64,000 nt of DNA from Maribacter stanieri (GTDB lineage: Bacteria; Bacteroidota; Bacteroidia; Flavobacteriales; Flavobacteriaceae), in contig NZ_FOYX01000003.1 of NCBI RefSeq assembly GCF_900112245.1, positions 1 through 64,000 on the forward strand, written 5' to 3'. Position 1 is the stretch's first letter, and each line of letters opens with the position of its first letter. The position numbers and the translations under genes were made by a program. Below the pieces are notes generated by a model, which did not search any database, was not told where the DNA came from, and saw only the letters and a list, made by a program, of their open reading frames with translations. Below are positions 52,749-62,330 of the stretch, in pieces.

Positions 52749-55703
52749 TTAAAGGCTTTCGCAAGTGAAATCTCTTTTTACACTTTGCTTTGGTCCTTGA
52801 GTTTTTTTGCCACCGCTTTTTTCTTTAAGCATCATGGTAACCAACTCGTTTCTTTCCTTTTTTATGGTCTCACGGTTTTTCTTATCTGTTTCTAAATCAA
52901 AATAAGTAACACCTTCAATCATTGTTTTTTCAGCTTTTGAATATATAGATAACGGACTACCGGACCATAAAACCAAGTCGGCATCTTTACCTTCTTTAAT
53001 ACTGCCTACACGATTATCTAGATGTAATAGTTTAGCTGGGTTGATAGTTACCATTTTCCAAGCTTCTAATTCTGACATGCCACCATATTTTATGGTTTTT
53101 GCAGCTTCTTGATTCAATCTTCTGATCATTTCACGGTCATCACTATTAATTGCGGTGACAACACCTTGCTTTTGCATAATGGCAGCATTATAAGGTATTG
53201 CATCATTAACCTCAAATTTATATGCCCACCAGTCACTAAACGTACCAGCACCAACACCATGTTCTACCATTTTATCGGCAACCTTATAACCTTCTAGAAT
53301 ATGAGTGAACGTATTAATTCTGAACCCGAAATGTTCTGCTACTTTCATCATCATATTAATCTCACTCTGTACATATGAGTGACAAGAAATAAAACGCTCC
53401 CCGTTTATGATTTCAGCAAGAACTTCCATCTCTTCATCATAACGATATGGCTCGCCATTTTTCTTTTTAGTATCATATTCCTTAGCTCTTTGAAAGTAAT
53501 TCATGTACATCTGTTCAACACCCATACGAGTTTGTGGAAAACGAGAATAACTTCCCCAGTTACTTTGCTTTACGTTCTCACCCAAAGCAAATTTTATAAA
53601 CTTAGGAGAGTTTTCATAAATTAATCCGTCTGCTTCTTCACCCCATTTTAATTTTAAGATGGCAGATCTACCACCTATTGGGTTTGCTGAGCCATGTAGT
53701 AGTTGTAATGAAGTTACCCCACCTGCAAGTGAATGGTAAATGCCCATGTGTTCTGGGTCTACAACATCTTCCATTTTTACTTCTGCAGAACTATTTTGAC
53801 CTGCTTCGTTTACTGCTAAGGCAGCTATATGACTATGCTCATCTATAATACCAGCAGTTAAATGCTTTCCGGTCGCATCAATTACAGTTGCGCCACCAGC
53901 ACTTAAATCTTTTCCTATCTTAACTATTTTACCATTTTTTACAAGTACATCGGTATTTTCTAAATTACCGGCTTCTTCACTTGTCCAAACTGTGGCATTT
54001 TTAAATAATGTATTCTCTGCTTTTGGTTTAGCTGCAAAACCATAACCCACATTAGGAAAAGTAACGGGCATTATTTTAACGCCTTCATTGGATTTGTTTT
54101 TTTCGTCTTCTTTTTTAGTGAATGATTTGGACTTGGTAGCAGTAAATTGAGATTCTGTACCATCTGGCAATACCAAACGACCAGTTAAGTTGTCTGATGT
54201 TTTGGTTACAGCACCTATCATTCTATAGGTTTTCTCACCTTTATCTGTCGCAAAAGACATAGTAACCCAATTAGCATCGTAAGCAATTTTAGAGCTTAAT
54301 TTGGTAGTATCTTGTTTTACTACGATAGCTGGTTTTGAGATTTCGCCTGTAATAGAAACATCATATGTTTTGCCTTGTACGGTTAAATTATAATCTCCCC
54401 TAATGTCTTTCGCATCCATTGAATTAACTACACTTTTTGCTCCTTGAACCCAGTTTTCATAAAGCGTGGTCTCTTTGTCAAAAACATCACCAGAAGTAAT
54501 TAAGAAGTTGGCAATTGAACCAGATTTTAAAGACCCAATTTCGTTAGATTTCCCTAAGATTTGAGCAGGAACCGTGGTCAATGCTTCTAATGCTTTAGTA
54601 GATGAAAGTCCGTATTCAATGGCTTTCATTAATTTCTCCTTGAATTTGGCAGGAGATTTTAAATCATGTGTAGTAAGAGAAAACTGAATTCCATTTTCAG
54701 CCAATACTTTTGGGTTAGAAGGGGCTTGGTTCCAGTAGCGCATATCTTGTAGGGATACATAACCAACCGCATAAGGATTAGATACATCATATGCATCTGG
54801 GAAGTTAAGAGGTAATATGTATTTTGCATTCGTAGCTTTTATTTCTTCTATACGTTCAAATTCATTTCCTCCACCTAAGATTGTGTATTGAATACCATTT
54901 GCATCACCAATTTTATCTGCACGTAAATCATGAGATTTATCTTTAGCTTCAAATATTTGAACTAAATCCTTGTTTGCATTCAAAGCTTCTAAAGATAAAT
55001 CTGTAGTAGTGGCGTTACCTTTTGCATACCAATCGGCATCGCTATACATCTGTCTTAATAGTGCTAATGTTCCCATTAATGAACCTGGGTAAGATTGTCC
55101 TTTTGCAATACTTCTGGTCAGTGAAAAGTATTGGGCAGAACGATCGTCTAATATTCTGTTTGCATTGGTTCCGTTTCCATTTAGTGCAATTAAAACTCCT
55201 GTGCCTCTGGCAATACCGTCTTGTAGGTGTGAATTTACAACGCCAAAACCTGCTTCACGTAAAACCTTTGCTTCTTTATCATCATAAGTGAATTTTTCAA
55301 TAGCCTTGGTTTCAGGCATAATATGGTCGTTCCAATAATAACCTTCTCTAGATGGTTCATATTCGGTAGACCTGCCTCTACCTGGTTTCTTTTTAGCTTG
55401 TTCTACACCAAATTTGGAGTACACATCAATAAAAGATGGATAGATAGATTTACCTTGCAAATCAATAACAACAGCATTTTTAGGTAGGTTTACCGAGTTA
55501 GATGCGCTAACAACTTTACCGTGTTGAATTAATAAAGTACCCTTTTCAATAATTTGAGTAGGGGTTACAAAGATTTTAGCATTAGTAAATGCCGTATAAT
55601 TATTGTTGTTGACTTTTACTCCTGCGTTTTCAGGGAAATAGTCTTGTGCAGTTAAGAATGTGCCACACCCAAGTAGGTATAGCGCAAAAAATAGTTTTTT
55701 CAT
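52749..55703 (-). CDS. Large secreted two-module amidohydrolase-family protein
   Basis: A 984-residue exported protein (signal peptide ~1-20). The N-terminal half (~40-480) has an amidohydrolase fold but, in the place of the HxH motif, reads FIDVYSKFG (91-99). The C-terminal half (~570-960) has the intact site: D621-E-H623-S-H625, with later ligands in ISCHSY, FTHILEGYK and INSDD. So one active metallohydrolase module follows a degenerate one; the intervening ~90 residues are beta-rich. The substrate is unknown; related proteins include imidazolonepropionase- and dipeptidase-like enzymes. First gene of the pair. Confidence 0.82.
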   Translation of the reverse strand: MKKLFFALYLLGCGTFLTAQDYFPENAGVKVNNNNYTAFTNAKIFVTPTQIIEKGTLLIQHGKVVSASNSVNLPKNAVVIDLQGKSIYPSFIDVYSKFGVEQAKKKPGRGRSTEYEPSREGYYWNDHIMPETKAIEKFTYDDKEAKVLREAGFGVVNSHLQDGIARGTGVLIALNGNGTNANRILDDRSAQYFSLTRSIAKGQSYPGSLMGTLALLRQMYSDADWYAKGNATTTDLSLEALNANKDLVQIFEAKDKSHDLRADKIGDANGIQYTILGGGNEFERIEEIKATNAKYILPLNFPDAYDVSNPYAVGYVSLQDMRYWNQAPSNPKVLAENGIQFSLTTHDLKSPAKFKEKLMKAIEYGLSSTKALEALTTVPAQILGKSNEIGSLKSGSIANFLITSGDVFDKETTLYENWVQGAKSVVNSMDAKDIRGDYNLTVQGKTYDVSITGEISKPAIVVKQDTTKLSSKIAYDANWVTMSFATDKGEKTYRMIGAVTKTSDNLTGRLVLPDGTESQFTATKSKSFTKKEDEKNKSNEGVKIMPVTFPNVGYGFAAKPKAENTLFKNATVWTSEEAGNLENTDVLVKNGKIVKIGKDLSAGGATVIDATGKHLTAGIIDEHSHIAALAVNEAGQNSSAEVKMEDVVDPEHMGIYHSLAGGVTSLQLLHGSANPIGGRSAILKLKWGEEADGLIYENSPKFIKFALGENVKQSNWGSYSRFPQTRMGVEQMYMNYFQRAKEYDTKKKNGEPYRYDEEMEVLAEIINGERFISCHSYVQSEINMMMKVAEHFGFRINTFTHILEGYKVADKMVEHGVGAGTFSDWWAYKFEVNDAIPYNAAIMQKQGVVTAINSDDREMIRRLNQEAAKTIKYGGMSELEAWKMVTINPAKLLHLDNRVGSIKEGKDADLVLWSGSPLSIYSKAEKTMIEGVTYFDLETDKKNRETIKKERNELVTMMLKEKSGGKKTQGPKQSVKRDFTCESL

Positions 55704-55874
55704 TATGTTTGGTTTGAATTAGTCTTTTAAAAATACTGGGAATCCACAGTAAAATAGGTCTATTTCACTTTTGTTTAACAGTTCTTAATGTAGTAATTAA
55801 GAATAGTCATTTTTTTCTTAAAATTTTAAAAGAAGGTGTTATATATCTTATTTGGATCACGAAGTTCTAATCTT
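55704..55874. other. Intergenic region with a small inverted repeat
   Basis: 171 AT-rich bases between DUF3810 (ends at 55875) and the amidohydrolase start. It holds a perfect 8-bp inverted repeat TTCTTAAT/ATTAAGAA (55782-55789 with 55796-55803) with no T-run for a terminator, and a near-match -7 sequence TATTTTTA on the minus strand near 55731. No RNA gene is evident. Confidence 0.35.
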
Positions 55875-56942
55875 TTATAAAGGGTGATCTTTATGGTAAG
55901 CAACTAAAAACAAAACAACGGCATTGTAACTTCTTATGCCCTCGGTTTGGTTATTGGCTTTAAGAAATGTGTCGAACATAGATTTAAAAACTGGCTCCAT
56001 TGGATTCTCATACGAATTCCAAAAAATTGCCATTTCCTGAAAGTTACTTTTTACACCAGAATTTAATTTTAGCATTATTTGATCAAAATCTTCTGTATTT
56101 GCGCGTCGTATATCATTTAAACAATAACCTAATGCGTATGCATAAGCCGCGTATTTAAAATATGGGTCTTTATTATTAGAAGTAACTAGGTAGCCTATAA
56201 AGTTTGTTTCATTTTCTGCTGAGTATCCTAATTGATGACCTATTTCATGACCTGCAACAAAAGGAAACCTAAAATTTGGTAGTAGGTCATTTACTTGAGC
56301 TTCATTGGTAAAAGGATTTAAATATCCTGCGTAACCCATATATGTTAATCCAGTACTGAATAATGATTTTTTTATACTTGGTCGTTCGTAAGCCAAGAAA
56401 GGGTGAATAGTTTTTAGATGGTCGTAACCTTGAATCGTTTTATTAAAAATTTCCTTTTGAGAGTATGGTATTTTTACGGGTAATGTTGAGTCCTTTGTAA
56501 TAATTACTTGTGATTCGTTTGTTTTTTGAATTAACCTTTGTGTGAATTCTAGTAAGTCTTGATAATCTTTATTTGGTACTAATGCCAATTTTTGAGATAA
56601 AGGCTCTCTGTAATAATTCATTCCCCACATTAAATGAAATGTAAAATAGGCGACAGAAAGTATCACCACTATGTTTTGTAAGAATTGAAGTTTGTGCTGC
56701 CAGATATTTTTCCGTTTTATTATTAAATAACCAATGGCAAGGGAAATTAATATGAAGTAAATAATATCGCCAATAGAGAAAGGTACCCAGCCAAAAAGGA
56801 ATCTAAAAAACTTTGATATAACAGGGTATATTCCTGTACTGTAATATTGTTCAACTAAATCGGTACGCGTGCCTAACCATTTCACAATTATAATTTGAGG
56901 AATTAAGGATATAGCAATGGCGTTTTTAAAAGATATCTTCAT
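55875..56942 (-). CDS. DUF3810 family membrane metallopeptidase-like protein
   Basis: A 355-residue protein with three membrane helices in the first ~110 residues and a large following domain with a zinc-peptidase-like motif H232-E-x2-H236 (GHEIGHQLGY) and acidic residues E243/E245 shortly after, a plausible third ligand. It matches DUF3810, of unknown role; the motif implies membrane-bound proteolysis. The -7 element (56948-56955) lies five bases before its ATG, and the divergent pepD promoter is adjacent. Confidence 0.8.
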   Translation of the reverse strand: MKISFKNAIAISLIPQIIIVKWLGTRTDLVEQYYSTGIYPVISKFFRFLFGWVPFSIGDIIYFILISLAIGYLIIKRKNIWQHKLQFLQNIVVILSVAYFTFHLMWGMNYYREPLSQKLALVPNKDYQDLLEFTQRLIQKTNESQVIITKDSTLPVKIPYSQKEIFNKTIQGYDHLKTIHPFLAYERPSIKKSLFSTGLTYMGYAGYLNPFTNEAQVNDLLPNFRFPFVAGHEIGHQLGYSAENETNFIGYLVTSNNKDPYFKYAAYAYALGYCLNDIRRANTEDFDQIMLKLNSGVKSNFQEMAIFWNSYENPMEPVFKSMFDTFLKANNQTEGIRSYNAVVLFLVAYHKDHPL

Positions 56943-56947
56943 TATCT

Positions 56948-56955
56948 CAAAAATA
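56948..56955 (-). promoter_or_regulatory. -7 promoter element of the DUF3810 gene (TATTTTTG)
   Basis: Exact TAnnTTTG match with five bases between it and the ATG, so a leaderless or nearly leaderless mRNA is likely. Confidence 0.58.
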
Positions 56956-56976
56956 GCGAAATCCTTTTTCTATCAG

Positions 56977-56984
56977 TATTTTTG
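56977..56984 (+). promoter_or_regulatory. -7 promoter element of pepD (TATTTTTG)
   Basis: Exact TAnnTTTG match, 26 bases before the pepD ATG. The divergent DUF3810 element is only 21 bases away, so the two promoters overlap. Confidence 0.55.
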
Positions 56985-57010
56985 TAGACACTAACCTTGA
57001 AAAGAATAGA

Positions 57011-58456
57011 ATGGATATTAATACATTAGAACCAACACCGGTTTGGTCAAATTTCTCTAAACTTAATGCGGTACCTAGACCTTCTAAAAAAGAAGAAAGG
57101 GTAATTAGTTTTATGCTAGAGTTTGGAAATAAACTTGGGTTAGAAACTTTTTTTGATGAAATAGGTAATGTTATCATAAGAAAGCCTGCTACAAAAGGCA
57201 TGGAGAATAAAAAAATGATAACACTTCAGAGTCATTTAGATATGGTTCATCAAAAAAATGCAGATACTGTGTTTGATTTTGATACTCAAGGAATAGAAAT
57301 GTTCATTGATGAAGATTGGGTAAAAGCCAAAGGCACCACATTAGGTGCGGATAATGGTATGGGAGTAGCCGCTATAATGGCACTTTTAGAAAGTGATTCT
57401 ATTTCTCACCCAGCGCTTGAAGCTTTGTTTACCATAGATGAAGAAACTGGTATGACAGGAGCTTTTGAATTAAAAGCTGGTGTTTTAAAAGGGGAGATAC
57501 TTTTAAATTTAGATACAGAAGAGGATGATGAAATAGATATAGGTTGTGCCGGTGGCATAGATGTAACAGCTACTAGAAAGTACAATGAAAAAGATGGAAG
57601 CCATGGTGATGCAGGAATTGAGATTACCGTAAAAGGATTAACTGGCGGGCACAGTGGTATGGATATTCATAGAGGTAGGGGTAATGCCAATAAAATCATG
57701 AATCGCTTACTTTTCTTAGGTCTGGACTATAATGTGCGTATTAGTTCCTTGAATGGGGGTAGCTTACGTAACGCTATACCTAGAGAAAGTGTTTGTAAAT
57801 TGAATGTTGGTAGAAAGCATGCCGATAAATTCATGAAGAAAGTCAATAAGCTTTCTGAACAGATAAAAGCAGAATTAAGTGTTCAAGAGCCTAATTTAAT
57901 AATTGAGTTGACCGATGTTAAGCCGGCAAAAAAAGTTATGGGACTTGGTGCCCAAGAGAAATTTATTAAAGCAGTTTATGCAGCTCATAATGGTGTTTAC
58001 GCTATGAGCGGTGCAATTGATGATTTAGTGGAGACTTCTAATAATGTAGCTAAGGTTGAAGTAGAAAATGGAAAAATTTCTGTGGGTTGTTTAACCAGGT
58101 CATCTGTAGATACCGCTAAACTAGATTTGGCGAATTCTTTGCGTTCTGCGTTTGAATTAAGTGGATTTGATGTAGAGTTTAGTGGTGCTTACCCTGGGTG
58201 GAACCCTAACCCTAATTCTGAGATACTTACTATTGTTAAGAATACCTACACAGACTTATTTAAGGAAGAACCAAGAGTAGTTGCCTGTCATGCAGGTTTG
58301 GAGTGCGGTATATTAGGACAGAACTATCCGGATATTGATATGGTAAGTTTTGGACCTACAATCTTAGGGGCACATTCACCAGATGAACGTGTAAGTATTT
58401 CATCGGTTCAAAAATTTTGGAATTTACTTTTAGAGATTTTAAAGAATACCAATTAA
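57011..58456 (+). CDS. pepD: Aminoacyl-histidine dipeptidase PepD
   Basis: A 481-residue cytosolic M20 metallopeptidase that splits Xaa-His dipeptides such as carnosine, and others. Zinc ligands and catalytic residues lie in SHLDMVH (~73-79), GADNGMG (~118-124), IDEETGMTG (~147-155) and LDTEEDDE. The lid/dimerisation domain has LTGGHSGMDIHRGR, and the H near the C-terminus (GAHSPDERV) completes the second zinc site. Length fits the family. A one-gene unit. Confidence 0.9.
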   Translation: MDINTLEPTPVWSNFSKLNAVPRPSKKEERVISFMLEFGNKLGLETFFDEIGNVIIRKPATKGMENKKMITLQSHLDMVHQKNADTVFDFDTQGIEMFIDEDWVKAKGTTLGADNGMGVAAIMALLESDSISHPALEALFTIDEETGMTGAFELKAGVLKGEILLNLDTEEDDEIDIGCAGGIDVTATRKYNEKDGSHGDAGIEITVKGLTGGHSGMDIHRGRGNANKIMNRLLFLGLDYNVRISSLNGGSLRNAIPRESVCKLNVGRKHADKFMKKVNKLSEQIKAELSVQEPNLIIELTDVKPAKKVMGLGAQEKFIKAVYAAHNGVYAMSGAIDDLVETSNNVAKVEVENGKISVGCLTRSSVDTAKLDLANSLRSAFELSGFDVEFSGAYPGWNPNPNSEILTIVKNTYTDLFKEEPRVVACHAGLECGILGQNYPDIDMVSFGPTILGAHSPDERVSISSVQKFWNLLLEILKNTN

Positions 58457-58480
58457 GATAAAAAGATCATTTAAATTTAG

Positions 58481-58510
58481 AATCCTCAGTATTAAAACTG
58501 GGGATTTTTA
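58481..58510 (+). terminator. Terminator after pepD
   Basis: 10-bp stem (58481-58490 with 58497-58506, one G-T pair) and a T-run. It overlaps the last codons of the convergent GH5 gene. Confidence 0.72.
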
Positions 58511-59565
58511 CTTTTAAGTTCTTCTCGAACCATGGTTCCGCTTTGGGTTAGGTCGCTAGCATTCCAGTTGCCTGTTGTGCTAGAGTTTGGTAAAAGTGCT
58601 GCAGAACTTTCATCTTTATCCGCTATAGACCAGTTACACCAAGATATTTTGTTCTCATCTAAAAATTCCCACCACGTGTTGGCTTCTTGAATATCAATAA
58701 AACCATCGCCAGAGGCATCTGTGGTTCCGAATTCAGTGACAAATAGTGCAATGTTGTTATCTAAAGCTTCTTGTGCGGTATCACGTAATTCTTGTTTATG
58801 TGTAGTAGCGTAATAGTGCAGCGTATAGGCTACATTTTCATCATCAATTTTGTTGCCAATAACATCATCTACATTTTGAGACCAGTTTCTGGTTCCACAA
58901 ACAACTATATTATCTAGATCATATTTTCTTATTTCCGCTAGCACAGCTTCATGATATGGTTTTAGCACATTATCCCATGAAACATCTAAAGGCTCGTTAT
59001 AGATTTCATAAATAATGTTTGGTCGATCTCCGTACTTCTGTGCTACTTCAGAGAAAAACGCTTTTGCCTGTTCTTCGTAATCTTCTGCATGATGACTATG
59101 CCAATCTACAATAACATATATGCCCTCTGCGATTGCAGCATCAATAACGGTAAATACTTTATTCTTTTCCGTTTCAGGATTGGTGATGTAACCTTCAGAA
59201 TCTTCAACAGCCATAGCTGCACGTACGATAGTACATTGCCAGTCTTCTTTTAGCCAACGAACCGTTTGGGGTGTATAAAATTCACCTATCCATTGGCTCC
59301 AAAAAAAGGACATTCCTCTTAATTGAACTTCATTATTATTTTGGTCTAGAATTTTAGTGCCCTCAATATGCAATTGCCCGTGTAGGGATACAACGGTGTC
59401 TTCTGTATTAGGGTCTGTGGGAGCTGTTGGGGTAGTAGGAATTTCTTCAACCGAAGTTTCTGTTATTATTACCGGACTCGTACTTTCTGTATTTGAAGTG
59501 CCACAAGAAAGTATGATAATAGATAAAAGAAAAACTATAATCGTTACCTCATATTTTTTAAACAT
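58492..59565 (-). CDS. Glycoside hydrolase family 5 lipoprotein (endoglucanase-like)
   Basis: A 357-residue lipoprotein (C21, ILSC) with a Pro/Thr-rich linker (~40-58) and a GH5 catalytic domain (~62-350). The acid/base is E191 (IYNEP) and the nucleophile E278 (FVTEFGT); the DWHSHH segment (~154) and LHYYATTH are typical of GH5_2 cellulase-like enzymes acting on beta-1,4-glucans or related chains. Surface or periplasmic location. It is not in a polysaccharide utilisation locus; no SusC/D pair is nearby. 45 bases separate it from the upstream PPIase gene, so it may be a separate unit. Confidence 0.86.
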   Translation of the reverse strand: MFKKYEVTIIVFLLSIIILSCGTSNTESTSPVIITETSVEEIPTTPTAPTDPNTEDTVVSLHGQLHIEGTKILDQNNNEVQLRGMSFFWSQWIGEFYTPQTVRWLKEDWQCTIVRAAMAVEDSEGYITNPETEKNKVFTVIDAAIAEGIYVIVDWHSHHAEDYEEQAKAFFSEVAQKYGDRPNIIYEIYNEPLDVSWDNVLKPYHEAVLAEIRKYDLDNIVVCGTRNWSQNVDDVIGNKIDDENVAYTLHYYATTHKQELRDTAQEALDNNIALFVTEFGTTDASGDGFIDIQEANTWWEFLDENKISWCNWSIADKDESSAALLPNSSTTGNWNASDLTQSGTMVREELKSKNPQF

Positions 59566-59610
59566 AACATTGTTTTTTTAAGGTTAACGATTATAGTTTA
59601 CATAGTTATT

Positions 59611-60759
59611 TTATTGTGTAAGACCTGTAATTTCTAAATCGAAAACTAAATCTGCATCTGGAGGAATTGGACCTCCACCTTGTGGACCATAACCTAAATG
59701 AGAAGGTATGAATAAACGAACTTTATCACCAACTTTCATTGTTAAAAGTCCTTCTCTAAAACCTGCTATTAAACGAGATTCCGGAGTGTAATCCATTGGT
59801 ACTGGCATGTAGCCACCACCTTGTTGTCTTTTAATATCGAACATACCGTATTTTTGAGCAACTTCTTCATAGTTACTGTCAAATAAAGTACCGTCCATTA
59901 AATAGCCTGCATACATAACATTGACTTTTTGACCAACCTTAGGTTTTTCACCGTCTCCGTTTTCTAAAGTTAGTACTTTAAGTCCAGAAGGTAAGGTAGT
60001 AGCTTTTGCTTTTTGAGCTTCAATAGAATAGGCAAATTCAGCTTTTATTTTTTGAACTTCAGCCAATTTTTCAGCTTTCTCTTTTTCAATGGCAGCAAGT
60101 CTATCTTCTTCGCCGTCAAAATAATCTGTCATAATCTGAACAGCATCAAATTTACGAGCCTCTTTACCGTTTCTGATAATCTCAACAGTATTCATAATTA
60201 CTGGTTCCACAGGTTTGTTACCTGCGCCTACAGCAACATTTGCTATAGAATCTACCACATCCATACCTTCGACTACTTCACCAAAAACAGTGTGCTTATT
60301 ATTTAACCAAGGTGTTTCTTTATGAGTAATAAAGAACTGACTACCATTAGTGGTTGGTCCAGAATTGGCCATAGAAAGAATACCTTTCTTATCATGTACC
60401 AAAGAATCATTGAACTCATCCATGAATTTATAACCAGGGTTTCCAGTTCCCTGTCCCAAAGGATCTCCACCTTGAATCATGAAATCTTTCATAATTCTGT
60501 GGAATGTTAATCCGTCGTAATATTTTTTTCCTTTGTATTCTTCACTAACAAAAGTATTTGTTCCTTCTGCCAGAGAAATAAAGTTAGCCACAGTAACCGG
60601 AGTCTTATCTTGCTCTAAACGAACTATAATGTCGCCTTTAGATGTTTTTATATCGGCGAATAAACCGTCTCCTAAATCGGCTCTTTTGCTAGTTTTACAG
60701 CTGGTTATTAGTAAACCGATAACTGCAAGCAAGTACATTTTTTTAATCATAATGGTCAT
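59611..60759 (-). CDS. Cyclophilin-FKBP fusion peptidyl-prolyl isomerase lipoprotein
   Basis: A 382-residue lipoprotein (C21, ITSC). A cyclophilin domain (~28-200, with FHRIMKDFMIQGGDPLG and SQFFITHKETPWLNNKHTVFG) is joined by a charged helical linker (~205-255) to an FKBP domain (~265-382, with FDSNYEE, VGDKVRLFIPS and GYGPQGGG). Both folds catalyse proline isomerisation, here in the periplasm for outer-membrane or secreted proteins. It follows gldI by one base and shares its operon. Starts at 60759, 60750 or 60741 are possible. Confidence 0.9.
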   Translation of the reverse strand: MTIMIKKMYLLAVIGLLITSCKTSKRADLGDGLFADIKTSKGDIIVRLEQDKTPVTVANFISLAEGTNTFVSEEYKGKKYYDGLTFHRIMKDFMIQGGDPLGQGTGNPGYKFMDEFNDSLVHDKKGILSMANSGPTTNGSQFFITHKETPWLNNKHTVFGEVVEGMDVVDSIANVAVGAGNKPVEPVIMNTVEIIRNGKEARKFDAVQIMTDYFDGEEDRLAAIEKEKAEKLAEVQKIKAEFAYSIEAQKAKATTLPSGLKVLTLENGDGEKPKVGQKVNVMYAGYLMDGTLFDSNYEEVAQKYGMFDIKRQQGGGYMPVPMDYTPESRLIAGFREGLLTMKVGDKVRLFIPSHLGYGPQGGGPIPPDADLVFDLEITGLTQ

Positions 60760-60760
60760 T

Positions 60761-61312
60761 TTAATTTACTGTATTCTCTTCTTGTTTTTCTATTTGTAAA
60801 ATTGTAATGGTGGATTTAAGAGGAACATTGCTTCCAATCTTATTTTCGTCGCCATGATAGCCAAAGGCTATTGATGAAGGAAAAAGAAAAGTGGCACGTT
60901 CATTTACTTTCAGCATCTTGATAGCATCGCGAAGCCCAAGGAAAATTTCTTGCTTGTCCACTTTATAAGTAACAACGCCAATATCTTCTTTAGAATAGAT
61001 AGTATCATTATCTAAGGTTAAAATATCGTAATTGAATACTACTAAATCATCTGTTTTAGGCGTGTAATCACTATCCTCGTTAACCGTTAAATAATGGTAC
61101 CACGAACCAGAATTACTGTGTGCGTAATGTTTTAAAGAGTCTAATTCTATAATTGCCTGAATTTTATTTTCTTCTGCTTCTAGAAGTTTACGGCTCCTTT
61201 CAATAGACGCTTTAAAAAAACTACCACTTTTTGTTTGAATAGGTTTTCTTGGCTCAGGTCCGTCACAGCTTGTTATGAATACCGCTAGAAATAAAAATAA
61301 AACTAATCTCAT
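60761..61312 (-). CDS. gldI: Gliding motility-associated peptidyl-prolyl isomerase GldI
   Basis: A 183-residue lipoprotein (C16, ITSC) with an FKBP-like C-terminal domain (~75-178). GldI is one of the lipoproteins needed for gliding motility in Flavobacterium johnsoniae and probably folds or stabilises components of the motility/type IX secretion apparatus. The length and segments such as LGLRDAIKMLKVNERATFLFPS match. The start codon overlaps the NrnA-like stop codon by 4 bases; the cyclophilin-FKBP gene follows. Confidence 0.88.
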   Translation of the reverse strand: MRLVLFLFLAVFITSCDGPEPRKPIQTKSGSFFKASIERSRKLLEAEENKIQAIIELDSLKHYAHSNSGSWYHYLTVNEDSDYTPKTDDLVVFNYDILTLDNDTIYSKEDIGVVTYKVDKQEIFLGLRDAIKMLKVNERATFLFPSSIAFGYHGDENKIGSNVPLKSTITILQIEKQEENTVN

Positions 61313-62325
61313 GATTGTAATTGATTCTTGTACAAAGGTAATAATGAAGTGAAGTATGCAATTGTCTCTTCTTTATTGTCATCACTTTTTCCACCAGCAG
61401 CATTTGTGTGTCCGCCACCATGAAAATGCTTCCTTGCAAAATCATTAACAGAAAATTCCCCGACAGACCTAAATGATATTTTAAAAATACCTTCTTCTTT
61501 GTTTTCTATGAATATAACAGCAAATTTAATTCCGTCTAAGGTTAAGCCATAATTTACAAATCCTTCTGTATCGCCTTTTTGATAATTATAGGTGTCTAAT
61601 TCATTTTGGCTTAATGTGATGTATGCGGTAGAATAATCCTCTAAAATGACCATGTTCTTTAGCGCACAACCTAATAAATGCAATCTGCTTGGAGAATTGG
61701 TGTCGTAAATACGATGATGAATTTCTGTGCCTTCTGCGCCTTTGTCCATTAGGTCGGCAATAACTCTATGTGTATTACTTGTTGTAGCGGCAAATTTAAA
61801 AGAACCAGTGTCGGTCATAATACCGGTATAAATACAATTCGCCATTTCTGGGGTAATACTGTTTTCATCACCTAATTGATTGATAAGTACATACACCATC
61901 TCGCAGGTAGAGCTCATTTTTACATCTGAGTACATGATTTTAGCGTAATCTGATGGCTCTTGGTGATGGTCTACCATTACAAAAGTAGCCTTTGCAGATT
62001 CTAATATCTCGCTCATTTGACCAACACGACCTAGGTGGTTAAAATCTAATGTAAATATGATATCAGCATTATTAATGCATGATTTGGACTGCGAATTTTC
62101 TTTTTCAAAATTCAAGATTTGGTCTGAGCCTGGCATCCATTTTAAAAACTTCGGATAGTCGTTCGGTGCAACAATACTAGCTGTATGACCGGTATTAACC
62201 AAATAATGCCAAAGTGCCAATGTTGATCCAATAGCATCTCCATCGGGATTCTTATGTGGTATAATCGCTATTTTCTTTGGTGAAGAAAGTAGCTTTTTAA
62301 GCTCGTTTAAGTGCTCTAAATTCAT
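61309..62325 (-). CDS. DHH/DHHA1 phosphoesterase, NrnA-like (oligoribonuclease/pAp phosphatase)
   Basis: A 338-residue enzyme with DHH motifs: HKNPDGDAIGS (~24-34), TLDFNH (~95), MVDHHQEP (~117), and the C-terminal DHHA1 domain with FHGGGHTNAAGG (~310-322). Proteins of this group degrade short RNAs and 3'-phosphoadenosine-5'-phosphate. It heads the NrnA-gldI-PPIase operon that is usual in Flavobacteriia. A -7 element (62331-62338) stands five bases before its ATG. Confidence 0.87.
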   Translation of the reverse strand: MNLEHLNELKKLLSSPKKIAIIPHKNPDGDAIGSTLALWHYLVNTGHTASIVAPNDYPKFLKWMPGSDQILNFEKENSQSKSCINNADIIFTLDFNHLGRVGQMSEILESAKATFVMVDHHQEPSDYAKIMYSDVKMSSTCEMVYVLINQLGDENSITPEMANCIYTGIMTDTGSFKFAATTSNTHRVIADLMDKGAEGTEIHHRIYDTNSPSRLHLLGCALKNMVILEDYSTAYITLSQNELDTYNYQKGDTEGFVNYGLTLDGIKFAVIFIENKEEGIFKISFRSVGEFSVNDFARKHFHGGGHTNAAGGKSDDNKEETIAYFTSLLPLYKNQLQS

Positions 62326-62330
62326 GGCGG

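Noticed and set aside
52749..55703. The 984-residue amidohydrolase as a frameshifted or artefactual fusion of two genes
   Set aside because: The frame is open throughout, the linker is protein-like and only one signal peptide is present, as expected for a true two-module protein.
55782..55803. An 8-bp inverted repeat as terminator of DUF3810
   Set aside because: No T-run follows on the minus strand, so it is not supported.
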